DNA of 10,645 bases from positions 1-10,645 of the forward strand of contig DRJN01000418.1 in assembly GCA_011052165.1 (NCBI GenBank), read 5' to 3'. The stretch's first letter is position 1; every line of letters starts with the position of its first letter. The notes beneath the pieces were generated by a model. It was not told the origin of the DNA and ran no database searches. It worked only from the letters and a program-made list of their open reading frames with translations. Positions 1 to 7,309 of the stretch are shown piece by piece. The DNA comes from Gammaproteobacteria bacterium (GTDB lineage: Bacteria > Pseudomonadota > Gammaproteobacteria > UBA6429 > Thiohalophilaceae). A program made the translations under genes and the position numbers.

Positions 1-287
1 GAACGGTAAGGGGTTTAATCTGCTTGTCCTTCGACAAGCTCAGGACGAACGGTAAGGGGTTTAATCTGCTTGTCCTTCGACAAGCTCAGGACCGAACGGT
101 TAGGGGTTTAATCTGCCTCCTTCGACAAGCTCAGGACAAACGGTAAGGGGTTTAATCTGTCTCCTTCGACAAGCTCAGGACGAACGGTTAGGGGTTTAAT
201 CTGCCTCCTTCGACAGGCTCAGGACGAACGGTTAGGGGTTTATCGACAGACTCAGGACGAACGGTTAGGGGTTCAATCTGCTTGTCT
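1..287. repeat. Tandem array of a 44-46 bp REP-like repeat
   Basis: Seven consecutive units are visible: 1-46, 47-92, 94-137, 138-181, 182-225, a shortened one at 226-258, and a decaying last one at 259-287. Each begins GAACGGTTAGGGG (or GGTAAGGGG), continues with TTTAATCTG, and ends with the core TCCTTCGACAAGCTCAGGAC. The core has short complementary ends (GTCCT and AGGAC in units 1-2), so it can fold weakly. Unit 6 lacks the middle of the repeat, and unit 7 drifts into unique sequence before the arsS stop codon. The array starts at the window edge and may be longer. From memory, similar cores are scattered singly in many proteobacterial genomes; I could not search for this. No open frame is supported here. 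On the minus strand the array lies just 3' of arsS. Confidence 0.95.
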
Positions 288-299
288 TAGGCTTGGATC

Positions 300-1265
300 T
301 CAAGCCGTCAGCGCCCCGCCACAGCCGCTGCCCTGGCCGGCGGTGCAACCATAGCAGTGATCCGCCACCACAATCGGCAAGCCGCTTAACTGATCCTGAT
401 TCAGCTCGTGCAAATGCTGGCGAAGTTTTCCTGACGATCGCAGCGGCAAATCCAGCATCTGGTTGAAGTCGCAATCATAAACATAGCCCTGCCAGTCAAT
501 ACTAATCAGGCTGCGGCACATAACCGTCTGCAGGTTATCATCCTGGTGCGCCGCTTTCAGGAGATCCATGTATTCATCAAAGCCGCCTTTGGAAATCAGC
601 ATGCTGCCAAAACGCTGAATAGGCATATTGGCAAGGGTAAATAAACCATTAAACTGAATCCCGAAACGGTTTTCCAGTTCCCGTTTATAATCCGCTTCAA
701 GCTGGTTCTGCGGCGGGGGCAAAAATGGCCCGGTGGGGTTATACACCAGGTTTAGCAACAGTCCGGAGCCCGCCTGCCCATAGCCCAGAGCATTGAGTTT
801 TTTCAGACCTTCTATGCTGGCTTCATAGACGCCCTTGCCCCGCTGGCCATCTACATTTTCTTTCAGATAACAGGGCAGTGACGCCACAATCTCGACCCGC
901 TGTTGAGCCAGAAAGGCCGCCAGATCTTCCTGCCCCGGTTCCAGCAGGATGCTCAGGTTACAACGATCGATGACATGCACTTCGCGCGCCCGGGCCTGCT
1001 CGACCAGATAGCGAAAATGCGGGTTCAGCTCCGGCGCGCCGCCGGTCAGATCCAGTTTGCCCAGTACGGACTGGTCCATGAAGTCCAGCACCTGCTCGAT
1101 ATTTTTACGCGACATGCTCTCCCAGCGTTTCGGCCCTGCATTAACATGGCAATGCAGGCATTGCTGATTGCAGACATAGCCGAGATTGACCTGCAGGATT
1201 TCCAGCCGGCTACGCCGGATAGTAGGAAAATCAGTTTCTTTGAGCAGGGGCAAGGTGGCATGCAT
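300..1265 (-). CDS. arsS: ArsS-like radical SAM / Cys-rich domain protein
   Basis: This is a 321-residue cytoplasmic radical SAM enzyme resembling ArsS, the family assigned to arsenosugar biosynthesis, where it joins a SAM-derived 5'-deoxyadenosyl group to dimethylated arsenic. The iron-sulfur signature CNQQCLHC gives Cys32, Cys36 and Cys39, followed by HVNAGPKR, which is typical of the family. The C-terminal half is Cys-rich: Cys250, Cys265, and a final cluster DHCYGCTAGQGSGC with Cys304, Cys307 and Cys315, likely to hold an auxiliary cluster. Length is normal for the family. The start is ATG at 1265, with GGAG (1272-1275) six bases upstream. No arsM methyltransferase, arsR or transporter gene accompanies it in this window, so the arsenic role rests on family resemblance only. 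Family call is strong; the exact substrate is inferred. Confidence 0.85.
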   Translation of the reverse strand: MHATLPLLKETDFPTIRRSRLEILQVNLGYVCNQQCLHCHVNAGPKRWESMSRKNIEQVLDFMDQSVLGKLDLTGGAPELNPHFRYLVEQARAREVHVIDRCNLSILLEPGQEDLAAFLAQQRVEIVASLPCYLKENVDGQRGKGVYEASIEGLKKLNALGYGQAGSGLLLNLVYNPTGPFLPPPQNQLEADYKRELENRFGIQFNGLFTLANMPIQRFGSMLISKGGFDEYMDLLKAAHQDDNLQTVMCRSLISIDWQGYVYDCDFNQMLDLPLRSSGKLRQHLHELNQDQLSGLPIVVADHCYGCTAGQGSGCGGALTA

Positions 1266-1271
1266 GGGCGG

Positions 1272-1298
1272 CTCCGGTTATTCTATAATTCAATTATA
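1272..1298 (-). promoter_or_regulatory. Putative arsS promoter with palindromic operator-like site
   Basis: Read on the minus strand, a perfect -10 hexamer TATAAT (1293-1298) lies 27 bases before the arsS ATG, and the ribosome binding site GGAG sits at 1272-1275. No good -35 box is found at the usual spacing. The -10 hexamer is part of a perfect odd palindrome, TATAATT-C-AATTATA (1284-1298), which covers the expected transcription start. A weak -35 with an overlapping palindrome suits a regulated promoter, but AT-rich palindromes arise easily by chance. Confidence 0.4.
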
Positions 1299-1350
1299 CA
1301 CTTTAATACATTTTCTGAGATTGTACACATTCAGGCCACAAATTGCCTAG

Positions 1351-1454
1351 TATCAATCGTTGCATAAGTATTCGCATGTATTTTATCCCCTCACCCCAAC
1401 CCTCTCCCAGAGGGAGAGGGGGCTGTTATGCAAATACTTATGCAACGATTGATA
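1351..1454. mobile_element. MITE-like element with 27-bp terminal inverted repeats
   Basis: The left arm (1351-1377, beginning TATCAATCGTTGCATAAG) and the right arm (1428-1454, ending CGATTGATA) are reverse complements at 26 of 27 positions; the single difference is C1373. The element is 104 bp including TA at each border, or 100 bp without. A TA at both ends fits the TA target preference of IS630/Tc1-type transposases, although TA is its own complement and so could also belong to the arms. There is no open frame inside, so any mobility would depend on a transposase encoded elsewhere. It lies between the ssb terminator and the arsS promoter. The alternative is a long RNA hairpin that never transposed. 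Confidence 0.6.
1387..1422. repeat. GC-rich palindromic repeat in the centre of the MITE-like element
   Basis: A perfect 9-bp stem, CCCTCTCCC (1400-1408) and GGGAGAGGG (1412-1420), closes an AGA loop. It is preceded by CCCCTCACCCCAA. From memory this C-rich then G-rich motif resembles a dispersed intergenic repeat common in proteobacteria; that could not be searched here. Its base composition is quite unlike the AT-rich arms around it. Confidence 0.75.
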
Positions 1455-1521
1455 TATGAACAGGCGGGCTAAATTACCCCGGCTTCCGTCTTTTTTTCAT
1501 GGCGCTAGCCAGATACGCCAT

Positions 1522-1551
1522 AAAAAAGCCCCTGATAACAGGGGCTTTTTT
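1522..1551 (-). terminator. Rho-independent terminator of ssb
   Basis: A perfect 13-bp inverted repeat: AAAAAAGCCCCTG (1522-1534), a four-base loop (1535-1538), and CAGGGGCTTTTTT (1539-1551). It begins 22 bases after the ssb stop codon on the minus strand. Being symmetrical, with A- and T-tracts at its two ends, it could act in both directions. Confidence 0.9.
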
Positions 1552-1573
1552 ATATTCTTTCCCTCACTACAAA

Positions 1574-2041
1574 TCAGAACGGAATATCATCATCAAAATC
1601 CCCGGCCGGAGCGGTTGCTTGCGGCTGAGGAGCTGCCTGGGATTGAGGCTGGGCTGGCGGCGCGGCGCTCTGATTATAGCCCTGATCGAAGCTGGCACTG
1701 CTGCCGCGTGAATCCAGCATTTGCATATCATTGGCAACGATCTCGGTGGTGTAACGATCCTGGCCACTTTGATCCTGCCATTTACGCGTCTGCAACTTGC
1801 CTTCGATATACACTTTGGAACCTTTTTTCAAGTATTCAGCGGCGACCTCAGCCAAACGACGGAAAAATACCACCCGGTGCCATTCGGTTTTATCAACCTG
1901 CTCGCCGGTATTTTTGTCTTTCCAGGACTCACTGGTCGCAAGCGTAATATTGGCCACGGCATTACCATTTGCGGCATACTTTACGTCAGGATCCTTCCCC
2001 AGATTGCCAATCAGGATAACCTTGTTTACTCCCCGTGCCAT
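1574..2041 (-). CDS. ssb: Single-stranded DNA-binding protein SSB
   Basis: This 155-residue protein coats single-stranded DNA during replication, repair and recombination, and recruits partner enzymes through its acidic tip. The OB-fold covers about residues 1-110, starting MARGVNKVILIGNLGKDPD and including WHRVVFF and the YIEGKLQTRKW strand. A Gln/Ala/Pro-rich linker follows, and the protein ends in the canonical tip DDDIPF. It is shorter than E. coli SSB (178 residues), the shortening being in the linker. The ATG at 2041 has AGGAG (2048-2052) six bases upstream. It lies 48 bp downstream of yajR in the same direction and has its own terminator. The order ssb-transporter-uvrA resembles that in other gammaproteobacteria such as Pseudomonas. 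Confidence 0.97.
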   Translation of the reverse strand: MARGVNKVILIGNLGKDPDVKYAANGNAVANITLATSESWKDKNTGEQVDKTEWHRVVFFRRLAEVAAEYLKKGSKVYIEGKLQTRKWQDQSGQDRYTTEIVANDMQMLDSRGSSASFDQGYNQSAAPPAQPQSQAAPQPQATAPAGDFDDDIPF

Positions 2042-2058
2042 AATATTCTCCTGTAATT

Positions 2059-2087
2059 TCTATATATTTCATTGATTCATAAAGTAA
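2059..2087 (-). promoter_or_regulatory. Candidate ssb promoter in the yajR-ssb gap
   Basis: Read on the minus strand: TTACTT (2082-2087), a 17-base spacer, and TATAGA (2059-2064). The match to sigma-70 boxes is moderate, but position and spacing are right for separate transcription of ssb. No LexA-type CTGT-N8-ACAG site is present. Confidence 0.3.
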
Positions 2088-2089
2088 TT

Positions 2090-3484
2090 TTACTCTTCTG
2101 TTTTGGCAAAAGCGTACAGCGCATCCTTGTCCAGACTCGCCTTGTCCACCTTGAGGTAGGCTACGCCATCCTCGGCAATAATCATAGCCTCTTCCACCCC
2201 GCGAATAGCCGCCAGTTCCTGCGCCAGCTTCTGTGCGGCGGATTCCGTGATGGGACCCACATTCAACAGTTGCGAACTGAAATAGCGCGGGTTTTTCATG
2301 GTCGCCGCCAGTAGCAGCCAGATCAGCGTGACGGTGCCATTAAACATGAACACGGCTTCGTTGCTCACATGATAGCTAAGCCAGCCGCCGCTCAGGCCAC
2401 CTGCAAATACACCCAGGAACTGAGAGGTGGTGTACACACCCATGGCGGTACCCTTATGCGCTGCCGGTGCCAGTTTGGCGATCAGGGATGGCAGGGTGGC
2501 TTCCAGTAAATTAAAGGCGGTGAAAAACAGCAACAGCATCACCACCATTCCGCTCACACTGCCATCCAGCCTGCTCATGCCCCATTCCGCTATAACCAGC
2601 GTGCCAATGGCACCAATCATAATTTGCTTAATTTTGTGCTTTTTCTCGGCAATGATGATAAAGGGCACAATAGCCACCATCGCCAGGCCCATTACGGGCA
2701 GATATATCTCCCAGTGATGGCCGCCGGGAATCCCCAACCCGTGTTCCAGAATGCGGGGAATAACGATAAATGACGCCATTAAATTGAGGTGCAGCATGAA
2801 AATCCCCGCATCCACACGCAGTAACTGGGGATCGCGTAGCGCTTTCAGAAACCAGCTGGCCTCAATGCCCGTATCTCGATGAAACGAGCTGACGGTCGGA
2901 CTGGGAACGGCAAAACGAACCAGGATAATACCGCCCAGCGCCAGCAGCGCGGTGGTCCAGAAAATGCCCTGCACACCAAACCAGCCATGCAGTATAGGAC
3001 CCACTACCATAGCTACGGCAAAGGAAATACCGATACTGACACCAATCAGAGCCATCACCTTGACCCGATGTTCTTCGCGGGTCAAATCCGCCGCCAGTGC
3101 GATGACTGCGCTGGCAATCGCCCCCGTCCCCTGTAGGGCTCGCCCGGCAATCACACCATCGATACTGGTCGACAACGCCGCCAGTACGCTGCCGGCGGCA
3201 AATACCAACAGACCGCCAATAATCACCGGCTTTCGACCAATACGATCCGATAATATGCCCAGCGGGATCTGAAACAGCGCCTGGGTCAAGCCGTAAATAC
3301 CCATGGCCACGCCAGCCAGGAACAGGGTAGAGCCTTTCAGCTCGTGGGTATAGAGGGTAAACACCGGCAGGATCATGAATAATCCCAACATACGCGAGGA
3401 AAATATCCCCGCTAGTGACATGGCGATATGACGCTCACGCGGGGTCATATTTTCGGATTGGATACTGTGCGTTTTGTTTAACAT
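2090..3484 (-). CDS. yajR: YajR-like MFS transporter with C-terminal ferredoxin-like domain
   Basis: An inner-membrane major facilitator protein of 464 residues, likely proton-driven efflux, substrate unknown. It resembles E. coli YajR closely from MTPRERH onward, including RMLGLFMILPV, IYGLTQALFQIP, the MFS motif A GILSDRIGRK (residues 76-85), GRALQGTGAIASAV, and KGTAMGVYTTSQFLGV. About twelve hydrophobic segments precede a soluble tail. The last 57 residues or so look like the small ferredoxin-like YAM domain of YajR (alternating strands and helices, no CxxC). The start is uncertain: ATG 3484 was chosen, while ATG 3448 (452 residues) corresponds to the MTPGER of E. coli; neither has a good ribosome binding site. 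A TTG at 3574 would extend the protein with a non-conserved stretch and is unlikely. The gene sits between ssb and uvrA and diverges from uvrA. Confidence 0.9.
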   Translation of the reverse strand: MLNKTHSIQSENMTPRERHIAMSLAGIFSSRMLGLFMILPVFTLYTHELKGSTLFLAGVAMGIYGLTQALFQIPLGILSDRIGRKPVIIGGLLVFAAGSVLAALSTSIDGVIAGRALQGTGAIASAVIALAADLTREEHRVKVMALIGVSIGISFAVAMVVGPILHGWFGVQGIFWTTALLALGGIILVRFAVPSPTVSSFHRDTGIEASWFLKALRDPQLLRVDAGIFMLHLNLMASFIVIPRILEHGLGIPGGHHWEIYLPVMGLAMVAIVPFIIIAEKKHKIKQIMIGAIGTLVIAEWGMSRLDGSVSGMVVMLLLFFTAFNLLEATLPSLIAKLAPAAHKGTAMGVYTTSQFLGVFAGGLSGGWLSYHVSNEAVFMFNGTVTLIWLLLAATMKNPRYFSSQLLNVGPITESAAQKLAQELAAIRGVEEAMIIAEDGVAYLKVDKASLDKDALYAFAKTEE

Positions 3485-3559
3485 TTTTCTAAAAACAATA
3501 AATTTACCTACTGGAGAGATTTTTCGTCTCGGGAAATTCTTCTTAAAATCAAAATTGCT

Positions 3560-3589
3560 TTGGCTGCTAAGCAACAGGCAGCGTATATT
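3560..3589 (+). promoter_or_regulatory. Candidate uvrA promoter
   Basis: TTGGCT (3560-3565) and TATATT (3584-3589) are separated by 18 bases and lie 30 bases before the uvrA ATG, giving a predicted leader of about 25 bases. This is a moderate sigma-70 match within the 135-bp divergent yajR-uvrA region. No convincing LexA box was found, which is unusual for uvrA compared with E. coli. Confidence 0.35.
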
Positions 3590-3619
3590 AGCAGGTTCGT
3601 TGTTAACAAAGAATCAAAG

Positions 3620-6496
3620 ATGGACGCTATACACATTCGTGGGGCTCGCACCCACAACCTGCAAAATATTGATCTGAGCCTGCCGCGAGACAAGCTCATT
3701 GTGATCACCGGCCTGTCAGGCTCAGGCAAATCATCGCTGGCCTTTGACACTATTTACGCCGAGGGTCAACGCCGCTACGTCGAATCGCTCTCGGCCTATG
3801 CCCGGCAGTTCCTCTCGGTGATGGAAAAACCCGATGTGGATCATATCGAGGGGTTGTCACCGGCCATTTCCATCGAGCAGAAATCCACCTCCCACAACCC
3901 GCGCTCCACGGTCGGCACCATTACCGAGATCTACGACTATCTGCGCCTGCTGTTCGCCCGCGCCGGAGAACCGCGTTGCCCGGATCACGATCTACCTCTG
4001 AATGCCCAGACCGTCAGCCAGATGGTCGATCATGTGCTGACTCTGCCTGAGGGTAGCAAATTGATGCTGCTGGCGCCGGTCATCGAAAACCGCAAAGGCG
4101 AGCACGAACAGGTTATCGAACGGCTACGCGCTGAAGGCTATATCCGCGCCCGGATCGACGGCCAGATTTATGAACTGGATCAGATACCCAAACTGGACCT
4201 GCACCGCAAGCATACGATTGAAGTGGTGGTGGATCGTTTCAAGGTGCGTGACGATATTCAGGGCCGACTGGCCGATTCCTTTGAAACGACGCTCAATCTT
4301 ACTGACGGCGTGGCGCGTATCGCCTTCATGGACGAAGCACAGGATGCGCGAAGCCATCCGGGAGATGAAAGCCGCGAGGAAAAAAAGGATCTTGTTTTCT
4401 CGGCGCGCTACGCTTGTCCGGACTGCGGTTACTCCCTCAACGAACTGGAGCCGCGCCTGTTTTCCTTCAATAACCCGGCTGGCGCCTGCCCAAGCTGCGA
4501 CGGCCTGGGAAACAAACAATTTTTTGATCCTGCGCGGGTCGTGGGCCATCCCGAACGGGGACTTAGTAGCGGCGCCGTACGCGGCTGGGATCGGCGCAAT
4601 ATCTATTATTTTCAGTTACTGCTGTCACTATCGAAACACTACGACTTTGACATGGATACGCCGTTCGAGGCGCTGCCGGAAAAGATTAAAACGATGATCC
4701 TGTACGGCAGCGGTGAAGAAGAAATTGAATTCACCTATTTCAATGACCGCGGCGGTGAATACCGCAAGCTGCAACCCTTCGAGGGCATCATCAACAATAT
4801 GCAGCGCCGTTACCACGATACCGAATCCAACGTGGTGCGCGAGGAACTGGCCAAATATCTTAGCCAGCAGGCCTGTCCGGACTGCCAGGGAGCACGACTC
4901 AATCGTACCGCACGCCATGTATTCATTGCCGAGGCCACCCTGCCAGAGATCAGCGCCCTGCCCATCAATTCGGCACGGGCCTTTTTCCAGAGCCTGCGCC
5001 TGCCCGGTCACCGCGGCAAAATCGCCAAAAAAATTGTCAAGGAAATCATTCAGCGTCTGGAGTTTCTGGTCAATGTCGGACTCGACTATCTGACCCTGGA
5101 GCGTAGTGCTGACACTCTCTCCGGTGGCGAAGCCCAGCGCATCCGTCTCGCCAGCCAGATCGGCGCGGGCCTGGTCGGCGTCATGTATGTGCTGGACGAG
5201 CCCTCCATCGGCCTGCACCAGCGCGACAATGCCCGGCTGCTCAGCACCCTCACCTATCTGCGCGATTTGGGGAATACCGTGATCGTGGTTGAACATGACG
5301 AAGAAGCGATTTTAAGCGCCGATCATGTGGTGGATATCGGTCCTGGTGCGGGGGTCCACGGCGGCCGAATCATCGCTCAGGGTACGCCGGCCGAGATTAT
5401 GGCCACGCCGGCCTCCCTCACCGGTCAGTATCTTTCCGGCAAAAAGATCATCCGCATACCGTCACAGCGCACGCCCTGCGATTCCGATCGCATGCTGAGT
5501 ATCCATAAGGCCAGCGCTAACAATCTGAAACAGGTGGATGTACACATCCCGATGGGATTGATAACCGCCATTACCGGCGTATCCGGATCCGGCAAGTCCA
5601 CCCTGATTAACGATACGCTTTATCGTCATGCGGCGGCACACATTAACCAGGCCAGCACCGAACCCGCTCCCTGTGAAAGTATCAGCGGGCTGGATCAGTT
5701 CGACAAGGTCATCGACATCGATCAAAGTCCGATCGGTCGCACGCCACGCTCCAACCCGGCCACCTATACTCAGTTATTTACCCCCATCCGTGAGCTGTTC
5801 GCTGGCACCCCGGAAGCCCGCGCCCGCGGTTACACACCCGGACGCTTCAGTTTCAACGTCAAGGGCGGGCGCTGTGAAGCCTGTCAGGGCGATGGGGTAA
5901 TTAAAGTGGAAATGCATTTTCTGCCGGATATCTACGTGCCCTGCGATGTGTGCAAATCCAAACGCTACAACCGGGAAACTCTGGAGATCAAATACAAGGG
6001 CAAAACCATCTATGAAGTGCTGGACCTGACGGTAGAGGATGCTTTGACGTTCTTTGATGCGATCCCGCCCATCCGGCGGAAATTACAAACCCTGCTGGAT
6101 GTGGGCTTAAGTTATATTCGTCTGGGGCAGAACGCCACCACCCTGTCCGGCGGTGAAGCACAGCGTATCAAACTCGCCCGGGAATTGTCCAAGCGTGACA
6201 CCGGCAATACGCTTTATATCCTGGATGAGCCAACCACCGGCCTGCACTTCCACGACATAGAACAACTGCTACAGGTATTGCACCGGCTGCGTGACCACGG
6301 CAATACCATCATTATCATCGAGCACAACCTGGATGTCATTAAAACCGCCGACTGGATCATCGACCTGGGGCCGGAGGGGGGTAACAAGGGTGGGGAGATT
6401 GTTTGTGCCGGCACCCCGGAAGAGGTCGCCGCCAATCCTGATTCACATACCGGACATTATCTGAAAGCGCTGCTGGAAAAACAGCGTGCAAGTTGA
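3620..6496 (+). CDS. uvrA: UvrABC excision nuclease subunit A
   Basis: The damage-recognition ATPase of nucleotide excision repair: it dimerises, scans DNA and loads UvrB. At 958 residues it is slightly longer than E. coli UvrA (940). The first Walker A is GLSGSGKS (31-38) and the second GVSGSGKS (653-660). There are two ABC signatures, LSGGEAQRI, each followed by a Walker B (YVLDEPSIGLH and YILDEPTTGLH). Two zinc sites are intact: Cys266/269/290/293 and Cys752/755/775/778. About 13 residues are inserted before the first zinc site compared with E. coli, in a charged stretch (around DARSHPGDESREEKK). The ATG at 3620 aligns with the E. coli start (MDKIEVRGARTHNL); upstream in-frame TTG 3560 is less likely. 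The ribosome binding site is weak. The gene converges on the DUF62 gene, with 42 bp between them. Confidence 0.98.
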   Translation: MDAIHIRGARTHNLQNIDLSLPRDKLIVITGLSGSGKSSLAFDTIYAEGQRRYVESLSAYARQFLSVMEKPDVDHIEGLSPAISIEQKSTSHNPRSTVGTITEIYDYLRLLFARAGEPRCPDHDLPLNAQTVSQMVDHVLTLPEGSKLMLLAPVIENRKGEHEQVIERLRAEGYIRARIDGQIYELDQIPKLDLHRKHTIEVVVDRFKVRDDIQGRLADSFETTLNLTDGVARIAFMDEAQDARSHPGDESREEKKDLVFSARYACPDCGYSLNELEPRLFSFNNPAGACPSCDGLGNKQFFDPARVVGHPERGLSSGAVRGWDRRNIYYFQLLLSLSKHYDFDMDTPFEALPEKIKTMILYGSGEEEIEFTYFNDRGGEYRKLQPFEGIINNMQRRYHDTESNVVREELAKYLSQQACPDCQGARLNRTARHVFIAEATLPEISALPINSARAFFQSLRLPGHRGKIAKKIVKEIIQRLEFLVNVGLDYLTLERSADTLSGGEAQRIRLASQIGAGLVGVMYVLDEPSIGLHQRDNARLLSTLTYLRDLGNTVIVVEHDEEAILSADHVVDIGPGAGVHGGRIIAQGTPAEIMATPASLTGQYLSGKKIIRIPSQRTPCDSDRMLSIHKASANNLKQVDVHIPMGLITAITGVSGSGKSTLINDTLYRHAAAHINQASTEPAPCESISGLDQFDKVIDIDQSPIGRTPRSNPATYTQLFTPIRELFAGTPEARARGYTPGRFSFNVKGGRCEACQGDGVIKVEMHFLPDIYVPCDVCKSKRYNRETLEIKYKGKTIYEVLDLTVEDALTFFDAIPPIRRKLQTLLDVGLSYIRLGQNATTLSGGEAQRIKLARELSKRDTGNTLYILDEPTTGLHFHDIEQLLQVLHRLRDHGNTIIIIEHNLDVIKTADWIIDLGPEGGNKGGEIVCAGTPEEVAANPDSHTGHYLKALLEKQRAS

Positions 6497-6538
6497 TAGG
6501 TTAAATAAAACCCAGGCGTTTTTTAGTGAAAATAAAAC

Positions 6539-7273
6539 CTATGGCTGGTACATATAAACCGGATCGCCGATTTTGAGATTATAGGCCAGCGCCGCCGTGC
6601 CCTGGTTAACGGCGATTTCAACCAGACCATTGGCATTGATATGCCAAAGACCTTCACCTTCAGCAACTTTGGAAAAGGTTTCGGCGAAACCCACTTCACG
6701 TTCGCCCAGATGTATACGCATGTCCGTAGACACGCTCGCGCCTTTTAAGCCGGTTATCACATTGCCGAAATTATCCACATAGATGACTTCAGCCAGTTCC
6801 AGGGGCCAGTTTTTAAAACCAATCTCCTCAGCCGAGAGGGGAGTGAGTTCAGGGCTGTCACCCCGGTCCAGCATGGCGGCAACCGGTGCAAATAAATCAC
6901 GTCCGTGAAAAGTTTTTGTCAGCCCCGGCGGCTGCCAGTCGATACACCAGAATTCCGCACAGGCCGCCTGTTTTGCAATGACATTGAGCAGCCCATTATC
7001 CGGACCGACATAGTAGCGTCCATCGGCTTTCATGACCAACGGTCGCCGAGCAACATCCCCCACACCGGGGTCAACGATGGCAAGTACGAGCGCCTCGGGA
7101 GGAAGAAATTCAATCAGGGAAGCAAGCAAATAGGCTGAGGCGCGAGGATTGAACATGGGTGCATCATGCTGCAGGTCGATCACCCATGCTGATTTTGAAT
7201 TATTATATATCGCGGCCTTGAGCTGACCGGCATAGGCACCCTGCCACCCATAGTCCGTAAAAAGCAGGATCAT
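6539..7273 (-). CDS. SAM hydrolase / SAM hydroxide adenosyltransferase (DUF62 family)
   Basis: A 244-residue cytoplasmic enzyme of the DUF62 family, relatives of fluorinase and chlorinase. Characterised members split S-adenosylmethionine into adenosine and methionine using water. Family motifs visible are FTDYG (5-9), VDPGVG (67-72), VGPDNGLL (89-96), FHGRDLFAP (122-130) and VDNFGN (166-171). The catalytic Asp-Arg-His set maps to Asp68, Arg76 or Arg77, and His123. The stretch DPGVGDVARR has one residue more between Asp and Arg than the usual DPGVG-x2-RR spacing as I recall it. ATG 7273 was chosen because the protein then begins at the family start MILLFTD, with GGGGAG (7279-7284) five bases upstream; a TTG at 7303 is in frame but unlikely. 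It lies 36 bp after the beta-barrel gene and is probably co-transcribed with it. The biological purpose of this family is poorly understood. Confidence 0.9.
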   Translation of the reverse strand: MILLFTDYGWQGAYAGQLKAAIYNNSKSAWVIDLQHDAPMFNPRASAYLLASLIEFLPPEALVLAIVDPGVGDVARRPLVMKADGRYYVGPDNGLLNVIAKQAACAEFWCIDWQPPGLTKTFHGRDLFAPVAAMLDRGDSPELTPLSAEEIGFKNWPLELAEVIYVDNFGNVITGLKGASVSTDMRIHLGEREVGFAETFSKVAEGEGLWHINANGLVEIAVNQGTAALAYNLKIGDPVYMYQP

Positions 7274-7309
7274 TATGACTCCCCGGCTATATCTGTTAAT
7301 CAATGATCT

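Larger units (their letters stand above)
1266..1573. other. 308-bp gene-free interval between arsS and ssb
   Basis: From right to left it holds the ssb terminator, a short hairpin (ATGGCG at 1499-1504 pairing with CGCCAT at 1516-1521), the MITE-like element and the arsS promoter. Open frames crossing it on the plus strand are antisense shadows of arsS or ssb, with no recognisable protein sequence. Confidence 0.7.

Noticed and set aside
1..287. Repeat array considered as a CRISPR
   Set aside because: The spacers are as repetitive as the repeats and no unique spacer sequence is present, so it is a tandem duplication, not a CRISPR.
903..1367. 154-codon plus-strand open frame opposite arsS
   Set aside because: Antisense to a clear radical SAM gene, with no recognisable motifs and no ribosome binding site.
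1474..1521. Fifteen-codon minus-strand frame (MAYLASAMKKRRKPG) just after the ssb terminator
   Set aside because: No ribosome binding site, as the upstream bases are the terminator T-tract, and the frame overlaps a short hairpin; most likely chance.
3461..3482. CTGT-containing stretch in the yajR-uvrA region, considered as a LexA box
   Set aside because: Only one half-site is present; no ACAG follows at the required spacing.
4628..5296. 222-codon minus-strand open frame inside uvrA
   Set aside because: Shadow of the highly conserved uvrA frame; its translation has no domain features.
6507..6522. AAAAC...GTTTT inverted repeat between uvrA and the DUF62 gene, considered as a terminator
   Set aside because: The stem is five AT-rich pairs with no GC core; too weak to call.
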